A stretch of 6,738 nt of DNA from TH1177 sp042138015 (GCA_042138015.1 JBHIVA010000095.1:1-6738), one strand, 5' to 3'. Numbered from the stretch's first letter, positions 1-5,946 are shown. Translations and numbers: made by a program. Notes: generated by a model not told the origin, from the sequence alone.

Positions 1-477
1 CAACAACACGAATAAAAATAATTGTGATCTACAACATGTATACAATTGGATTAACCTATTCATTTATCTATACAATACAACAATCAGAAACACAATCCTA
101 TTCAGAATTGGAGGTGAATCAGTCCTAAGTTAACACAGCCTATAAAAATCTCTACCAATATTTTTATAACGGTACAATATCAATTTCCTTCCTAAAGTTA
201 TCTGCTATTAACCTTTCCCATTGCTTTCGATCACTGCTTTTATTTACCTAGTTCCACGAATTTAACATGTTTTTTATGACCAATTAAATATATACCAATT
301 CATTTATTATTACCTGTCAGAGAACCAAAGAGTTAAAATCTAATTTTGTCTTAAATTAAATCACCAAAGAAAATTTTGCAATCTTATCTTTTACCTTAAT
401 ATCTTTATAGGTTCAATTTAATATTATGTAGTATGGTTTAATAATTCGAAAGCAATAGTAAATAGTTGAATGATCTT
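1..477. other. Gene-free AT-rich stretch
   Basis: I see no supportable gene here. All frames are broken by frequent stops. The longest protein-like piece is about 25 codons on the minus strand (roughly 164-241), reading SSDRKQWERLIADNF and onward between two stops. Its composition is coding-like, but it is too short and stop-bounded to call, and I do not recognise it. A GGAGGTGA sequence at about 111-118 resembles a Shine-Dalgarno site but no start codon or open frame follows it. A perfect 14-base palindrome (TCATCTATAGATGA) lies at 478-491, at the edge of the next feature. The stretch could be an eroded gene remnant or plain intergenic DNA. Confidence 0.6.
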
Positions 478-700
478 TCATCTATAGATGATCGAGTTAT
501 TTTCTGTAGATAATTTTTCTGAATACTTTTGCAATTCATTAATACATGTTACTTTTTTCTGTTTACTAAATGTCTCTAGTGATAGTTTATTAGAAATGCT
601 ACTACTATAATAAAACAATGCAATAACTATGAGAGGCCATATTAAAAAAAAATTTTCTTGTTATTAATAAAAATGAGATAAGTTTTATACGAAACAACAA
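478..700 (-). pseudogene. Possible small membrane protein ORF, frameshifted at an A9 run
   Basis: I do not recognise this family. On the minus strand a TTG codon at 700-698 lies about 33 bases after the centre of a TATA-like element. It opens a frame reading MLFRIKLISFLLITRKFFF. That frame passes the nine-T run (A9 on the plus strand, 644-652) and ends soon after. In the adjacent frame, beginning just past the run, about 55 codons stay open to a TGA at 480-478. They encode a hydrophobic stretch (IWPLIVIALFYY) followed by a polar tail rich in K, E, S and Q. Removing one T would fuse the two into a protein of about 73 residues with an N-terminal membrane segment. A sequencing error, a slippage or phase-variable site, true decay, or chance are all possible. 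At this base composition an open run of this length can arise by chance, so confidence is low. Confidence 0.25.
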
Positions 701-727
701 ATCCTGTTTTTTTCTTTTGATATTATA

Positions 728-739
728 TTTTATATAAAA
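728..739 (-). promoter_or_regulatory. Candidate TATA box for the minus-strand small ORF
   Basis: The 12-base palindrome TTTTATATAAAA is centred about 33 bases upstream of the TTG at 700. With archaeal spacing this would give an almost leaderless transcript. It is AT-rich and symmetric, so it could be fortuitous. The rest of 701-927 contains nothing I can assign, apart from a short GC-richer patch near 748-760. Confidence 0.25.
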
Positions 740-927
740 TGTCAGAGATCCTCCCGTCTAGTTTAGTGTAATGTGTAATAAATGATTTAATTTATGATCG
801 TGCAAATATGTATGTTATAAAATTTGAATCAATTTTTTTAAAGATTCATTAATTAGCACTAAAATCTATCGAACTAAATGATTTTACTGTTCAGGGATAA
901 CTTTGAATATATATTATATATGAATAG

Positions 928-938
928 AATATATATTA
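928..938 (+). promoter_or_regulatory. Candidate TATA box for the tRNA gene
   Basis: AATATATATTA lies about 36-46 bases ahead of the mature tRNA 5' end. Typical archaeal spacing of about 25-30 bases puts the start near 957-963, which would leave a 5' leader of roughly 11-17 bases for RNase P to remove. A second AT-alternating tract just upstream (about 907-921) is an alternative box. Confidence 0.45.
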
Positions 939-973
939 CAAAAAATTAAAATTTCTAGGACGCTGCTGAGCTT

Positions 974-1048
974 GCCGGAGTGGCTCAGCTTGGTTAGAGC
1001 GTTCGACTCATAATCGAAAGGTCGCGGGCTCGAATCCCGCCTCCGGCA
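974..1048 (+). tRNA. tRNA with CAT anticodon, probably elongator tRNA-Met
   Basis: A full cloverleaf can be folded by eye. The acceptor stem is GCCGGAG (974-980) with CTCCGGC (1041-1047) and discriminator A at 1048. The D stem is GCTC (983-986) with GAGC (997-1000). The anticodon stem is TTCGA (1002-1006) with TCGAA (1014-1018) around loop CTCATAA, giving anticodon CAT at 1009-1011. The T stem is GCGGG (1024-1028) with CCCGC (1036-1040) and loop CTCGAAT. CCA is not encoded and no intron is present. It lacks the GGG/CCC anticodon-stem pairs and AGC-type acceptor of an archaeal initiator. The G1-C72 acceptor and A73 suit an elongator methionine tRNA, but a tRNA-Ile2 whose C34 is modified to agmatidine cannot be excluded. 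The first T-loop base is C rather than the usual T. Confidence 0.95.
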
Positions 1049-1053
1049 TTTTT
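1049..1053 (+). terminator. Oligo-T terminator of the tRNA gene
   Basis: Five Ts directly follow the discriminator base. This is the usual intrinsic termination signal for archaeal RNA polymerase, and no stem-loop is needed. Confidence 0.5.
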
Positions 1054-1165
1054 ATGCTCCAATTCATAATATTTTTATTTCTATTAAATCAGATAGAAGA
1101 TCTTTTTAAATCAGTGAAAATTAAAAACGATGATATAATGCATAATAAAGATATAATTCAAATTG

Positions 1166-1177
1166 TTTTATAATATT
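1166..1177 (+). promoter_or_regulatory. Candidate TATA box for the PAP2 gene
   Basis: TTTTATAATATT lies about 70 bases upstream of the ATG at 1244. It would start a transcript near 1197-1203 with a leader of about 45 bases. A leader of that size fits the Shine-Dalgarno-like site found just before this start codon. Other AT-rich tracts nearby could serve instead. Confidence 0.3.
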
Positions 1178-1232
1178 TTTAAAATTTTATTAAACTTAGA
1201 GTATTATTATTCCTGCATGAAAATATTTCGCT

Positions 1233-1238
1233 GAGGGG
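1233..1238 (+). promoter_or_regulatory. Ribosome binding site of the PAP2 gene
   Basis: GAGGGG, with core GAGG, lies 5-7 bases ahead of the ATG at 1244. It is the clearest Shine-Dalgarno-like site in the window, where most other starts appear leaderless, and it supports this start choice. Confidence 0.55.
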
Positions 1239-1243
1239 TAGAC

Positions 1244-1921
1244 ATGAGTACTGAAGTAAGTCTTAGAAACAATAAATTCATTGCTGTCATTCTTACATTT
1301 TTAACCTTGATTGTTTTTGTACACTATGATATAACTAATAATTTTGATAAGTTAATCTCCCAGGCTATTTATGATATTGGGGGGACATACAGCATTGATA
1401 TTATAATAATTATAATATCTTCCTTAGGAGATCTGTTTGTAATGGTTATATTGGCAGCAATTCTAACGATAATTAGACGAACTCGAAAGATGGGTTTGTT
1501 ACTACTAATATCCATAATTATTCTTTCGGTTACTACCATGTATATCAAACCATTAGTGGGACGAATATCTCCGATAGAACAATATATACCTAAATTTCAT
1601 ATTCCTGATAAATATACTATTGAAAAAGATAGCATGATGCCTATTTCACGAGATTTTTCTTTTCCCTCCAATCATACTGCTCGTGCTACTGCATTTATAG
1701 TTATAATCGGAATTTGGTACACTCTTAGGGGAAATAATAATAATGTATTTGGAAAACTACTATGGATTTATCCATTATCTATAGGATTTTCTAGATTATA
1801 TTTACTTCAAAATTATTTCTTTGATATAGTAGGAGGTATGTTATATGGAATGATAATTGGAATAATATTATGTAGATTGTTGAAGCTAAATGGAGTGTCA
1901 GGATTAAATAGATTTAATTGA
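1244..1921 (+). CDS. PAP2-superfamily membrane protein lacking the nucleophilic His
   Basis: This 225-residue integral membrane protein belongs to the PAP2 family (lipid phosphate or undecaprenyl-diphosphate phosphatase type). About six hydrophobic segments are visible, near residues 11-29, 50-78, 84-100, 147-161, 170-183 and 195-213. The three family motifs sit in the right order, with the polar loop at 111-140 between C1 and C2. Motif C1 reads KPLVGRISP (102-110), so Lys102 is kept but the Arg of the usual RP pair is Ser109. Motif C2 is PSNH (141-144), keeping His144 but with Asn where Gly is usual. Motif C3 is SR then five residues then N190, three residues and D194. The His that forms the phospho-enzyme in active members is therefore Asn (AAT codon). 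From established PAP2 chemistry the protein should be inactive as a phosphatase or have another role. The frame is intact and its start follows a Shine-Dalgarno-like site. It is a single gene, convergent with the suf operon. Confidence 0.85.
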   Translation: MSTEVSLRNNKFIAVILTFLTLIVFVHYDITNNFDKLISQAIYDIGGTYSIDIIIIIISSLGDLFVMVILAAILTIIRRTRKMGLLLLISIIILSVTTMYIKPLVGRISPIEQYIPKFHIPDKYTIEKDSMMPISRDFSFPSNHTARATAFIVIIGIWYTLRGNNNNVFGKLLWIYPLSIGFSRLYLLQNYFFDIVGGMLYGMIIGIILCRLLKLNGVSGLNRFN

Positions 1922-1932
1922 AATGATTTATA

Positions 1933-1948
1933 TTTTTTAATTAAAAAA
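1933..1948. terminator. Bidirectional palindromic T6/A6 terminator
   Basis: TTTTTTAATTAAAAAA is a perfect 16-base palindrome in the 38-base gap between the PAP2 stop (1919-1921) and the stop of the convergent 113-residue gene (1960-1962). Each strand presents a T6 run just downstream of its own gene, so one element can end transcripts from both sides. Confidence 0.5.
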
Positions 1949-1959
1949 GTTTTATTACC

Positions 1960-2301
1960 TTATTTTTGTCCGAAATATGTTTTTAGCAAATCAGAACTTA
2001 ATAAAAGCCAGCCATAATGATTAGAATCATGAATATATTTAATTTCTCTTAACTTTACATTAATTTTTTTTTTTTTAAGTTGAGATAAAAACTCTAATTG
2101 AATATTGAGCCCGATATTTTTTGCCGAATTTCTCTCTTTTTCATTTCGGGGAAGTAAAATTCGATAACTAAATTCATTAGATTCTCTAAGGGTAATATAA
2201 TCTTCAACCATATCATTTGCTATTTTGTCTATTCTCTGTGTGTTGGAGACTTCAATCGTTTTATGGACTACTAAATTTTTATAGAATTCTAAATTATCCA
2301 C
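1960..2301 (-). CDS. Hypothetical protein, third gene of the suf operon
   Basis: I do not recognise this 113-residue protein. It starts with GTG (2301-2299), 31 bases after the sufU stop, with no in-frame ATG and no clear Shine-Dalgarno site. It is soluble and highly charged, with no signal peptide, membrane segment or cysteine. A first half rich in E, N and D (residues 1-45) is followed by SYRILLPRN (about 45-53), a likely amphipathic helix, a lysine run KKKK near 76-79, and a C-terminal IHDSNHYGWLLLSSDLL. The short spacing and shared strand suggest co-transcription with sufS and sufU. That makes a link to sulfur or Fe-S handling possible, but nothing in the sequence proves it. With no cysteine it is unlikely to bind a cluster itself. 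The frame is intact and its composition matches its neighbours. Confidence 0.7.
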   Translation of the reverse strand: MDNLEFYKNLVVHKTIEVSNTQRIDKIANDMVEDYITLRESNEFSYRILLPRNEKERNSAKNIGLNIQLEFLSQLKKKKINVKLREIKYIHDSNHYGWLLLSSDLLKTYFGQK

Positions 2302-2332
2302 GATGACGACTATTTCTAGTTTATAGTAAAAA

Positions 2333-2761
2333 TCAAAATAAATTAGAATCTGCTTCTAACTTTTCTGCTGTAACTGGCTCCTTATCCGCATAATATTTAA
2401 TCATCCCCATTTTAAGTACTTTTAAAGATAAAAGTGCACACTTTATCCTTGCAGGACCTAAATTTGTTAAACCTATGTTTTCTAAAATCTCTTCTTTGGA
2501 TATGTCCTTTGCTAAAGTCAAAGGTTTATTAAGTATCATTTCTGTTAACATCGAAGCACTGGCTTGACTTATTGCACAACCTCTGCCATCAAATTTGATA
2601 TCTTCGATATTTCCCTCCTTAACTTTCAGATAAATATCGATTTGATCTCCACATAATGGATTACTGTCATGAATTACAACATCGGCATCGTCTATCTTTC
2701 CTTTATTTCTAGGATTTCTGTAATGATCTAATATAATTTCACGATAGATATCATCACTCAA
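2333..2761 (-). CDS. sufU: Fe-S cluster scaffold / sulfur acceptor SufU (IscU-like)
   Basis: This 142-residue SufU/IscU-fold protein takes sulfur from the partner desulfurase SufS and acts as a zinc-dependent sulfur acceptor or cluster scaffold in the cytoplasm. Visible residues are Cys37 in NPLCGD with Asp39, Cys62 in GRGCAISQASASML and Cys108 in ARIKCALLSLK, the usual metal or sulfur ligand set. Arg105 and Lys107 precede the last Cys, as in SufU. IscU has His there, so this is SufU-type. However, the Cys62-Cys108 distance (46) is short, without the insertion of about 20 residues seen in Bacillus SufU. The start is TTG at 2761-2759, overlapping the sufS TGA (2760-2758) as TTGA. No in-frame ATG or GTG exists nearby, and this start gives the expected N-terminus (DDIYREIILDHYRNPRN). 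The overlap implies translational coupling. Confidence 0.93.
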   Translation of the reverse strand: MSDDIYREIILDHYRNPRNKGKIDDADVVIHDSNPLCGDQIDIYLKVKEGNIEDIKFDGRGCAISQASASMLTEMILNKPLTLAKDISKEEILENIGLTNLGPARIKCALLSLKVLKMGMIKYYADKEPVTAEKLEADSNLF

Positions 2762-3999
2762 AGTCGAAACAACTTTATAGCTTTGAGCAACGCATTAATA
2801 AATATATTGATTTCGTCTTTTGTATTATAAATATAAAAACTTGCTCTAGAGGTAGCGGCCACATTTAATTTTTCCATTAACACCTGTGCACAGTGATGTC
2901 CAGATCGAATTGCAATGGCTTCTCCATTTAAAATCGTTGCCAAGTCATGCGGATGAATATCTCCTAGATTAAAAGATATTATTCCTCCTCTTTGAGAAGG
3001 TTCCAGATTACCATACAATTTTATGTCTTTTAAACTAGACATTTTATCTAATGCATATTTTGTTAATTCAAATTCATGTCTTCGAATATTTTCTATCCCT
3101 ATCTTATTTAAGTAATCTAATGCATGACTGAATCCGATAACATCTGCGATGTTAGGTGTACCACCTTCAAATTTATGTGGTAGATCATTATAGATTGTTT
3201 CATATTTATGAACTTCCTTGATCATATCTCCACCACCTATAAAGGGATCCATTTCCTCAAGAATCTTTTTTTTGGCGTAAAGAATTCCTACCCCAGTAGG
3301 TCCAAGCATTTTATGTGCAGAGAATGCTAAGAATTCACAATTAATATCAGTTACATCTGTTTTTATGTGTGGAACAGATTGTGCCCCATCTACACAAATT
3401 GGGATTCCAAATGAGTGAGCAATTTTCACTATTGATTTCAATGGAATAATATTTCCTAAAGCGTTAGACATGTGACTTAAAGAAATTAATTTTACGTTAT
3501 TTTTAATAATATAGGATTCTAGTTCGGATAAGTCTAAATTTCCTTCATCATCTATCGTTAAATATTTTATTTTTGCTCTTTTTTCTGAACACAATCTCTG
3601 CCAAGGTACTATGTTGCTATGATGTTCTAGTTCAGATAAAATAATGGTATCTCCTTTTCCAATATTTTTTCTGCCCCACGTATATGCAACTAAATTTATT
3701 GCTTCAGTAGTATTTCTTGTGAAGATAATTTCTTCTCTAGAATGTGCGTTAATAAATGAAACAACTTTATCTCTTGTCGTTTCAAAGGAATTAGTAGCTT
3801 CTTCGGCAATTTGATACACTGCTCTATGAATATTGGCATTGTAATTAGTGTAATATTCAGAAATCGAGTTAATTACCGAAGAAGGTTTCTGGGTGGTAGA
3901 AGCATTATCAAAATAGACTAAAGGTTTGCCATTGAATTTACGAAGTAATATAGGGAAATCTTTTCTTATTTGATTTACTCCTATTTGAGTAGCTTGCAT
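2758..3999 (-). CDS. sufS: Cysteine desulfurase SufS (group II, PLP-dependent)
   Basis: This 413-residue aminotransferase class V enzyme removes sulfur from L-cysteine, giving alanine and an enzyme persulfide for Fe-S cluster and other sulfur pathways. Key residues can be placed. The motif YFDNASTTQKP is near 29-39. His127 in LEHHSNIVPW stacks on the PLP ring. Asp204 in VDGAQSVPH contacts the pyridine nitrogen. Lys230 in FSAHKMLGPTGVG forms the Schiff base. Cys370 in RSGHHCA is the catalytic cysteine, and the short, ordered context around it marks group II (SufS) rather than IscS/NifS. SRASFYIYNT (384-393) is the usual C-terminal signature. The length is normal for SufS. The ATG at 3999 lies 25-34 bases after a TATA box, so the message is probably leaderless. 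It is the first gene of the operon and overlaps sufU by four bases. No sufB, sufC or sufD is in view. Confidence 0.96.
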   Translation of the reverse strand: MQATQIGVNQIRKDFPILLRKFNGKPLVYFDNASTTQKPSSVINSISEYYTNYNANIHRAVYQIAEEATNSFETTRDKVVSFINAHSREEIIFTRNTTEAINLVAYTWGRKNIGKGDTIILSELEHHSNIVPWQRLCSEKRAKIKYLTIDDEGNLDLSELESYIIKNNVKLISLSHMSNALGNIIPLKSIVKIAHSFGIPICVDGAQSVPHIKTDVTDINCEFLAFSAHKMLGPTGVGILYAKKKILEEMDPFIGGGDMIKEVHKYETIYNDLPHKFEGGTPNIADVIGFSHALDYLNKIGIENIRRHEFELTKYALDKMSSLKDIKLYGNLEPSQRGGIISFNLGDIHPHDLATILNGEAIAIRSGHHCAQVLMEKLNVAATSRASFYIYNTKDEINIFINALLKAIKLFRL

Positions 4000-4023
4000 A
4001 GTATGATAGAATATAACAGTTAT

Positions 4024-4033
4024 GAAATATAAA
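4024..4033 (-). promoter_or_regulatory. TATA box of the sufS-sufU operon
   Basis: Read on the minus strand this is TTTATATTTC, 25-34 bases ahead of the sufS ATG and preceded by an A/C-rich tract that could act as BRE. Standard spacing places the transcript start within a few bases of the ATG, a leaderless arrangement common in these archaea. Confidence 0.5.
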
Positions 4034-4173
4034 TTGATTGAAGGAAATAATTATCAATAATTTCGATCAAAAAATAATTACGATATAATGATTTAGTAAT
4101 TTATACAAATATGTTAGAGGTCTTAATAGAAGTGTCTAGGTCCCATTGTCAAAAACTTTCCACCTCTTTTTCT

Positions 4174-4564
4174 CTAAATATTGTAATTTTTTATAATTAA
4201 ACTATGGTCAAAACCAGGTTTTATTTTATGAATAGATGTCAAATCTACCAAACGAATCTCTTTTGACTTGTCACCATGTCTCTCATTACCTTTGTGAATC
4301 TTTAAAATAAATACCACTGGAATTACATGTTCTAGGATCTCTTCGGTTTTGATTAAATAGCAAGAAGAGTATATTCCTAAATTTTGAGTGTTATTTCTTC
4401 AAATAGTTTTCTTACTATCACCTCTTAAGGAGTTTCATTACATTCAACAAAACCTGAAGTCAGAGCAAATATATCCTTATGAGTCTTCTTTAACCAAACC
4501 CCAAAATCAAAGATTATTCCGGGTTAATGCCATCAACATTAGGAACAGGATATTTAGAGTTATA
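4174..4564 (-). pseudogene. Decayed Nudix hydrolase gene
   Basis: Three minus-strand frames together spell a Nudix protein (ADP-ribose pyrophosphatase/MutT type, which hydrolyses nucleoside diphosphate-X compounds). Frame one gives KYPVPNVDGI (about 4555-4526), the usual N-terminal strand. Frame two gives IIFDFGVWLKK, then ALTSGFVECNETP, stop, EVIVRKLFEEIT. Aligned to the Nudix box GX5EX7REUXEEXGU, this keeps G, the first E, R and the EE pair (4454-4389). The Glu of RE has become Lys, the late Gly has become Thr, and a TAA at 4427-4425 falls inside the box. After a further frameshift, frame three gives YSSCYLIKTEE, HVIPVVFILK and a C-terminal IKPGFDHSLIIKN before TAG at 4176-4174. No usable start codon is seen. 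At least two frameshifts, an internal stop and a lost catalytic Glu mean no active enzyme. The rest of 4034-4623 shows nothing else convincing. Confidence 0.8.
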
Positions 4565-4593
4565 TAAGTCAATAATTATATTAATTTAGAAAT

Positions 4594-4603
4594 AATATAT
4601 AAC
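4594..4603 (+). promoter_or_regulatory. TATA box of the zinc-finger gene
   Basis: AATATATAAC lies 21-30 bases ahead of the ATG at 4624. The spacing predicts transcription starting essentially at the ATG, so the message would be leaderless. The element sits beside the dead 5' end of the divergent Nudix remnant. Confidence 0.5.
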
Positions 4604-4623
4604 TGAATCCTGATAATAAATTT

Positions 4624-4866
4624 ATGCAACTTTTATGGAGAGAAGCATGGATCAAACCTCTTATAGATTATGAAATAAATTCTGAAAATTGCAGCCATTG
4701 TAAAGGAAAATTTACAGATTTCTCTTTCGTAACATCTTGTGAATTTTGTGACATAGGGCTAATGCATGATGAATGCGCAAATTTCCACATACTCCATCAA
4801 CATCACAATGAAGTCGTAAAAAAAATATCTAGATCAAAGGAGAAACAATTACACGATTTTCAATAA
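4624..4866 (+). CDS. Small zinc-finger protein with four metal-ligand pairs (ZZ/cross-brace-like)
   Basis: This 80-residue soluble protein has a dense set of paired metal ligands: Cys23-x2-Cys26, Cys39-x2-Cys42, His48-x2-Cys51 and His55-x2-His58, with two more His at 60 and 61. Four pairs in this order suggest a two-zinc cross-brace fold. The spacing, with CDIGLMHDEC followed by a His cluster, recalls ZZ or B-box type fingers, which mostly mediate protein contacts. The N-terminus (LLWREAWIKPLIDYE) has two Trp and looks like a conserved docking or helical segment. The C-terminus is a basic helix (VVKKISRSKEKQ). The ATG follows a TATA box at leaderless spacing, and TAA at 4864-4866 faces the ABC gene stop 22 bases away. 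The fold assignment is inferred from cysteine spacing alone. Function and partners are unknown. Confidence 0.75.
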   Translation: MQLLWREAWIKPLIDYEINSENCSHCKGKFTDFSFVTSCEFCDIGLMHDECANFHILHQHHNEVVKKISRSKEKQLHDFQ

Positions 4867-4885
4867 ATGAGTGAATTATAATTAG

Positions 4886-4890
4886 TTTTT
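4886..4890 (+). terminator. Oligo-T run after the zinc-finger gene
   Basis: Five Ts lie about 20 bases past the TAA of the zinc-finger gene, and they overlap the stop codon of the convergent ABC gene. This is a plausible intrinsic terminator for the plus-strand transcript. No comparable T run is seen for the opposite strand. Confidence 0.3.
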
Positions 4891-5860
4891 ATAATTTGTC
4901 TTTAAAAAGCCAGCATTTAACGTAACTATCCATTCCAGTTTTGAAATCTTGAGGTTTGTTTTTACATATATCCATAGCATGATCACATTTTAAAAAATAC
5001 TTACACCAATTGCTATCTGACGTATTACTATATTTATCTAATTCATATCCAACAGGATTTATCTTAGTTATAATACCCGTTTCGATGTCTGGAAGTGACG
5101 CTATTAATGATCTAGTATAAGGATGTTTTGGATTCGATATTATTTCTTGTGTTGAATTTATTTCAACAATTTCTCCTGCATACATAATTCCTATTTTGTC
5201 TACTAATTCAGCAATTAAAGCTATATCATGTGAAATGAGTATAATACTTATCTGTTTTTCAGTTTTTAATTTCTTTAATAAATTGAGGATCTGAGCCTGA
5301 ACGAGTACATCTAACGCAGTAGTGGGTTCATCAGCAATAATTATATCAGGCTCTAGCAACAACGCCATTGCAATAACCACTCTTTGTTTCATCCCACCAC
5401 TCAACTCATGAGGATATTTGTCTAAAACCGACCTGTCTAATCCAAAACCGCTGAAAATTTTAAGCACCTTATCGAAATCTTCATTAATTTTATGTGTAAG
5501 AAATATATCTCTTATTTGAGACCTTATTTTATATACAGGATCCAAGGCATTCATCGCACCCTGAAATATCATAGAAATTTTTTTCCATCTGATCTTGGAA
5601 TTAAATTCTACATCAGTTAACTTTGTTAAATCCTGATCATCTAACACTATTGTACCTGATTCTATTTTTCCAGGGTACGTTAAGTTTCTCATGAGTGCAG
5701 ATGTTAGAGTGCTTTTTCCAGAACCTGATTCCCCGGCAATTCCAAACGATTCGCCAAATCCTAGGCTGAAAGATACGTTATCTACGGCTCTAAGAATCTT
5801 ATTTCGTAGGTAATAAGAAATACTTAAATCATTTACTATTAGACGTTTTTTGGAAGACAG
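4889..5860 (-). CDS. Peptide/oligopeptide ABC transporter ATPase (DppD/OppD-like), start codon missing
   Basis: This is the ATP-hydrolysing subunit of a peptide-type importer, acting at the inner face of the membrane. Read from the stop-bounded edge at 5860 it has 323 residues, normal for DppD/OppD. Walker A GESGSGKST is at 43-51, the Q-loop MIFQ ends at Q100, the signature LSGGMKQR is at 153-160, and Walker B IIIADEP has Glu178. The H-loop LISHD has His211, and the oligopeptide motif NPKHPYTRSLIASLP is near 243-257. C-terminal Cys286, 292, 299 and 316 match the four-cysteine Fe-S motif of this family. The first in-frame ATG (5692) would remove Walker A and 56 residues. Upstream of it there is no ATG, GTG or TTG before TAA at 5863-5861. 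CTG at 5860, or ATA/ATT downstream, would be needed. No permease, binding protein or second ATPase is adjacent, so it is an orphan. It may use a rare start, have lost its start, or be an early pseudogene. Confidence 0.8.
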   Translation of the reverse strand: MSSKKRLIVNDLSISYYLRNKILRAVDNVSFSLGFGESFGIAGESGSGKSTLTSALMRNLTYPGKIESGTIVLDDQDLTKLTDVEFNSKIRWKKISMIFQGAMNALDPVYKIRSQIRDIFLTHKINEDFDKVLKIFSGFGLDRSVLDKYPHELSGGMKQRVVIAMALLLEPDIIIADEPTTALDVLVQAQILNLLKKLKTEKQISIILISHDIALIAELVDKIGIMYAGEIVEINSTQEIISNPKHPYTRSLIASLPDIETGIITKINPVGYELDKYSNTSDSNWCKYFLKCDHAMDICKNKPQDFKTGMDSYVKCWLFKDKL

Positions 5861-5907
5861 TTATATTTTTCCGTAGTCCAAGGTATTTAAATTTTTTAAG
5901 ATTATTC

Positions 5908-5919
5908 TAAATATATATT
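5908..5919. promoter_or_regulatory. Palindromic TATA element between divergent genes
   Basis: TAAATATATATT has a palindromic core AATATATATT and lies in the gap between the minus-strand ABC ATPase and the plus-strand KH gene. On the plus strand it is 28-39 bases ahead of the TTG at 5947. On the minus strand, usual spacing gives a start near 5886, about 25 bases before the ABC open frame. It may serve both directions. Confidence 0.4.
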
Positions 5920-5946
5920 AGAGATACTCAAAAACTATCATGTTAA

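Noticed and set aside
107..135. Strong Shine-Dalgarno-like GGAGGTGA
   Set aside because: The only start nearby (GTG inside the motif) meets a stop after three codons, and no open frame follows.
164..241. 25-codon protein-like fragment on the minus strand
   Set aside because: It is too short, flanked by stops, and no neighbouring frame extends it into a recognisable family.
478..491. 14-base perfect palindrome TCATCTATAGATGA
   Set aside because: One such palindrome is expected by chance in several kilobases of AT-rich DNA, and it is not placed at any promoter.
745..770. GC-richer patch resembling a tRNA 5' half (CTCCCGTCTAGTTTAGTG)
   Set aside because: No complementary acceptor, anticodon arm or T arm follows within 80 bases on either strand.
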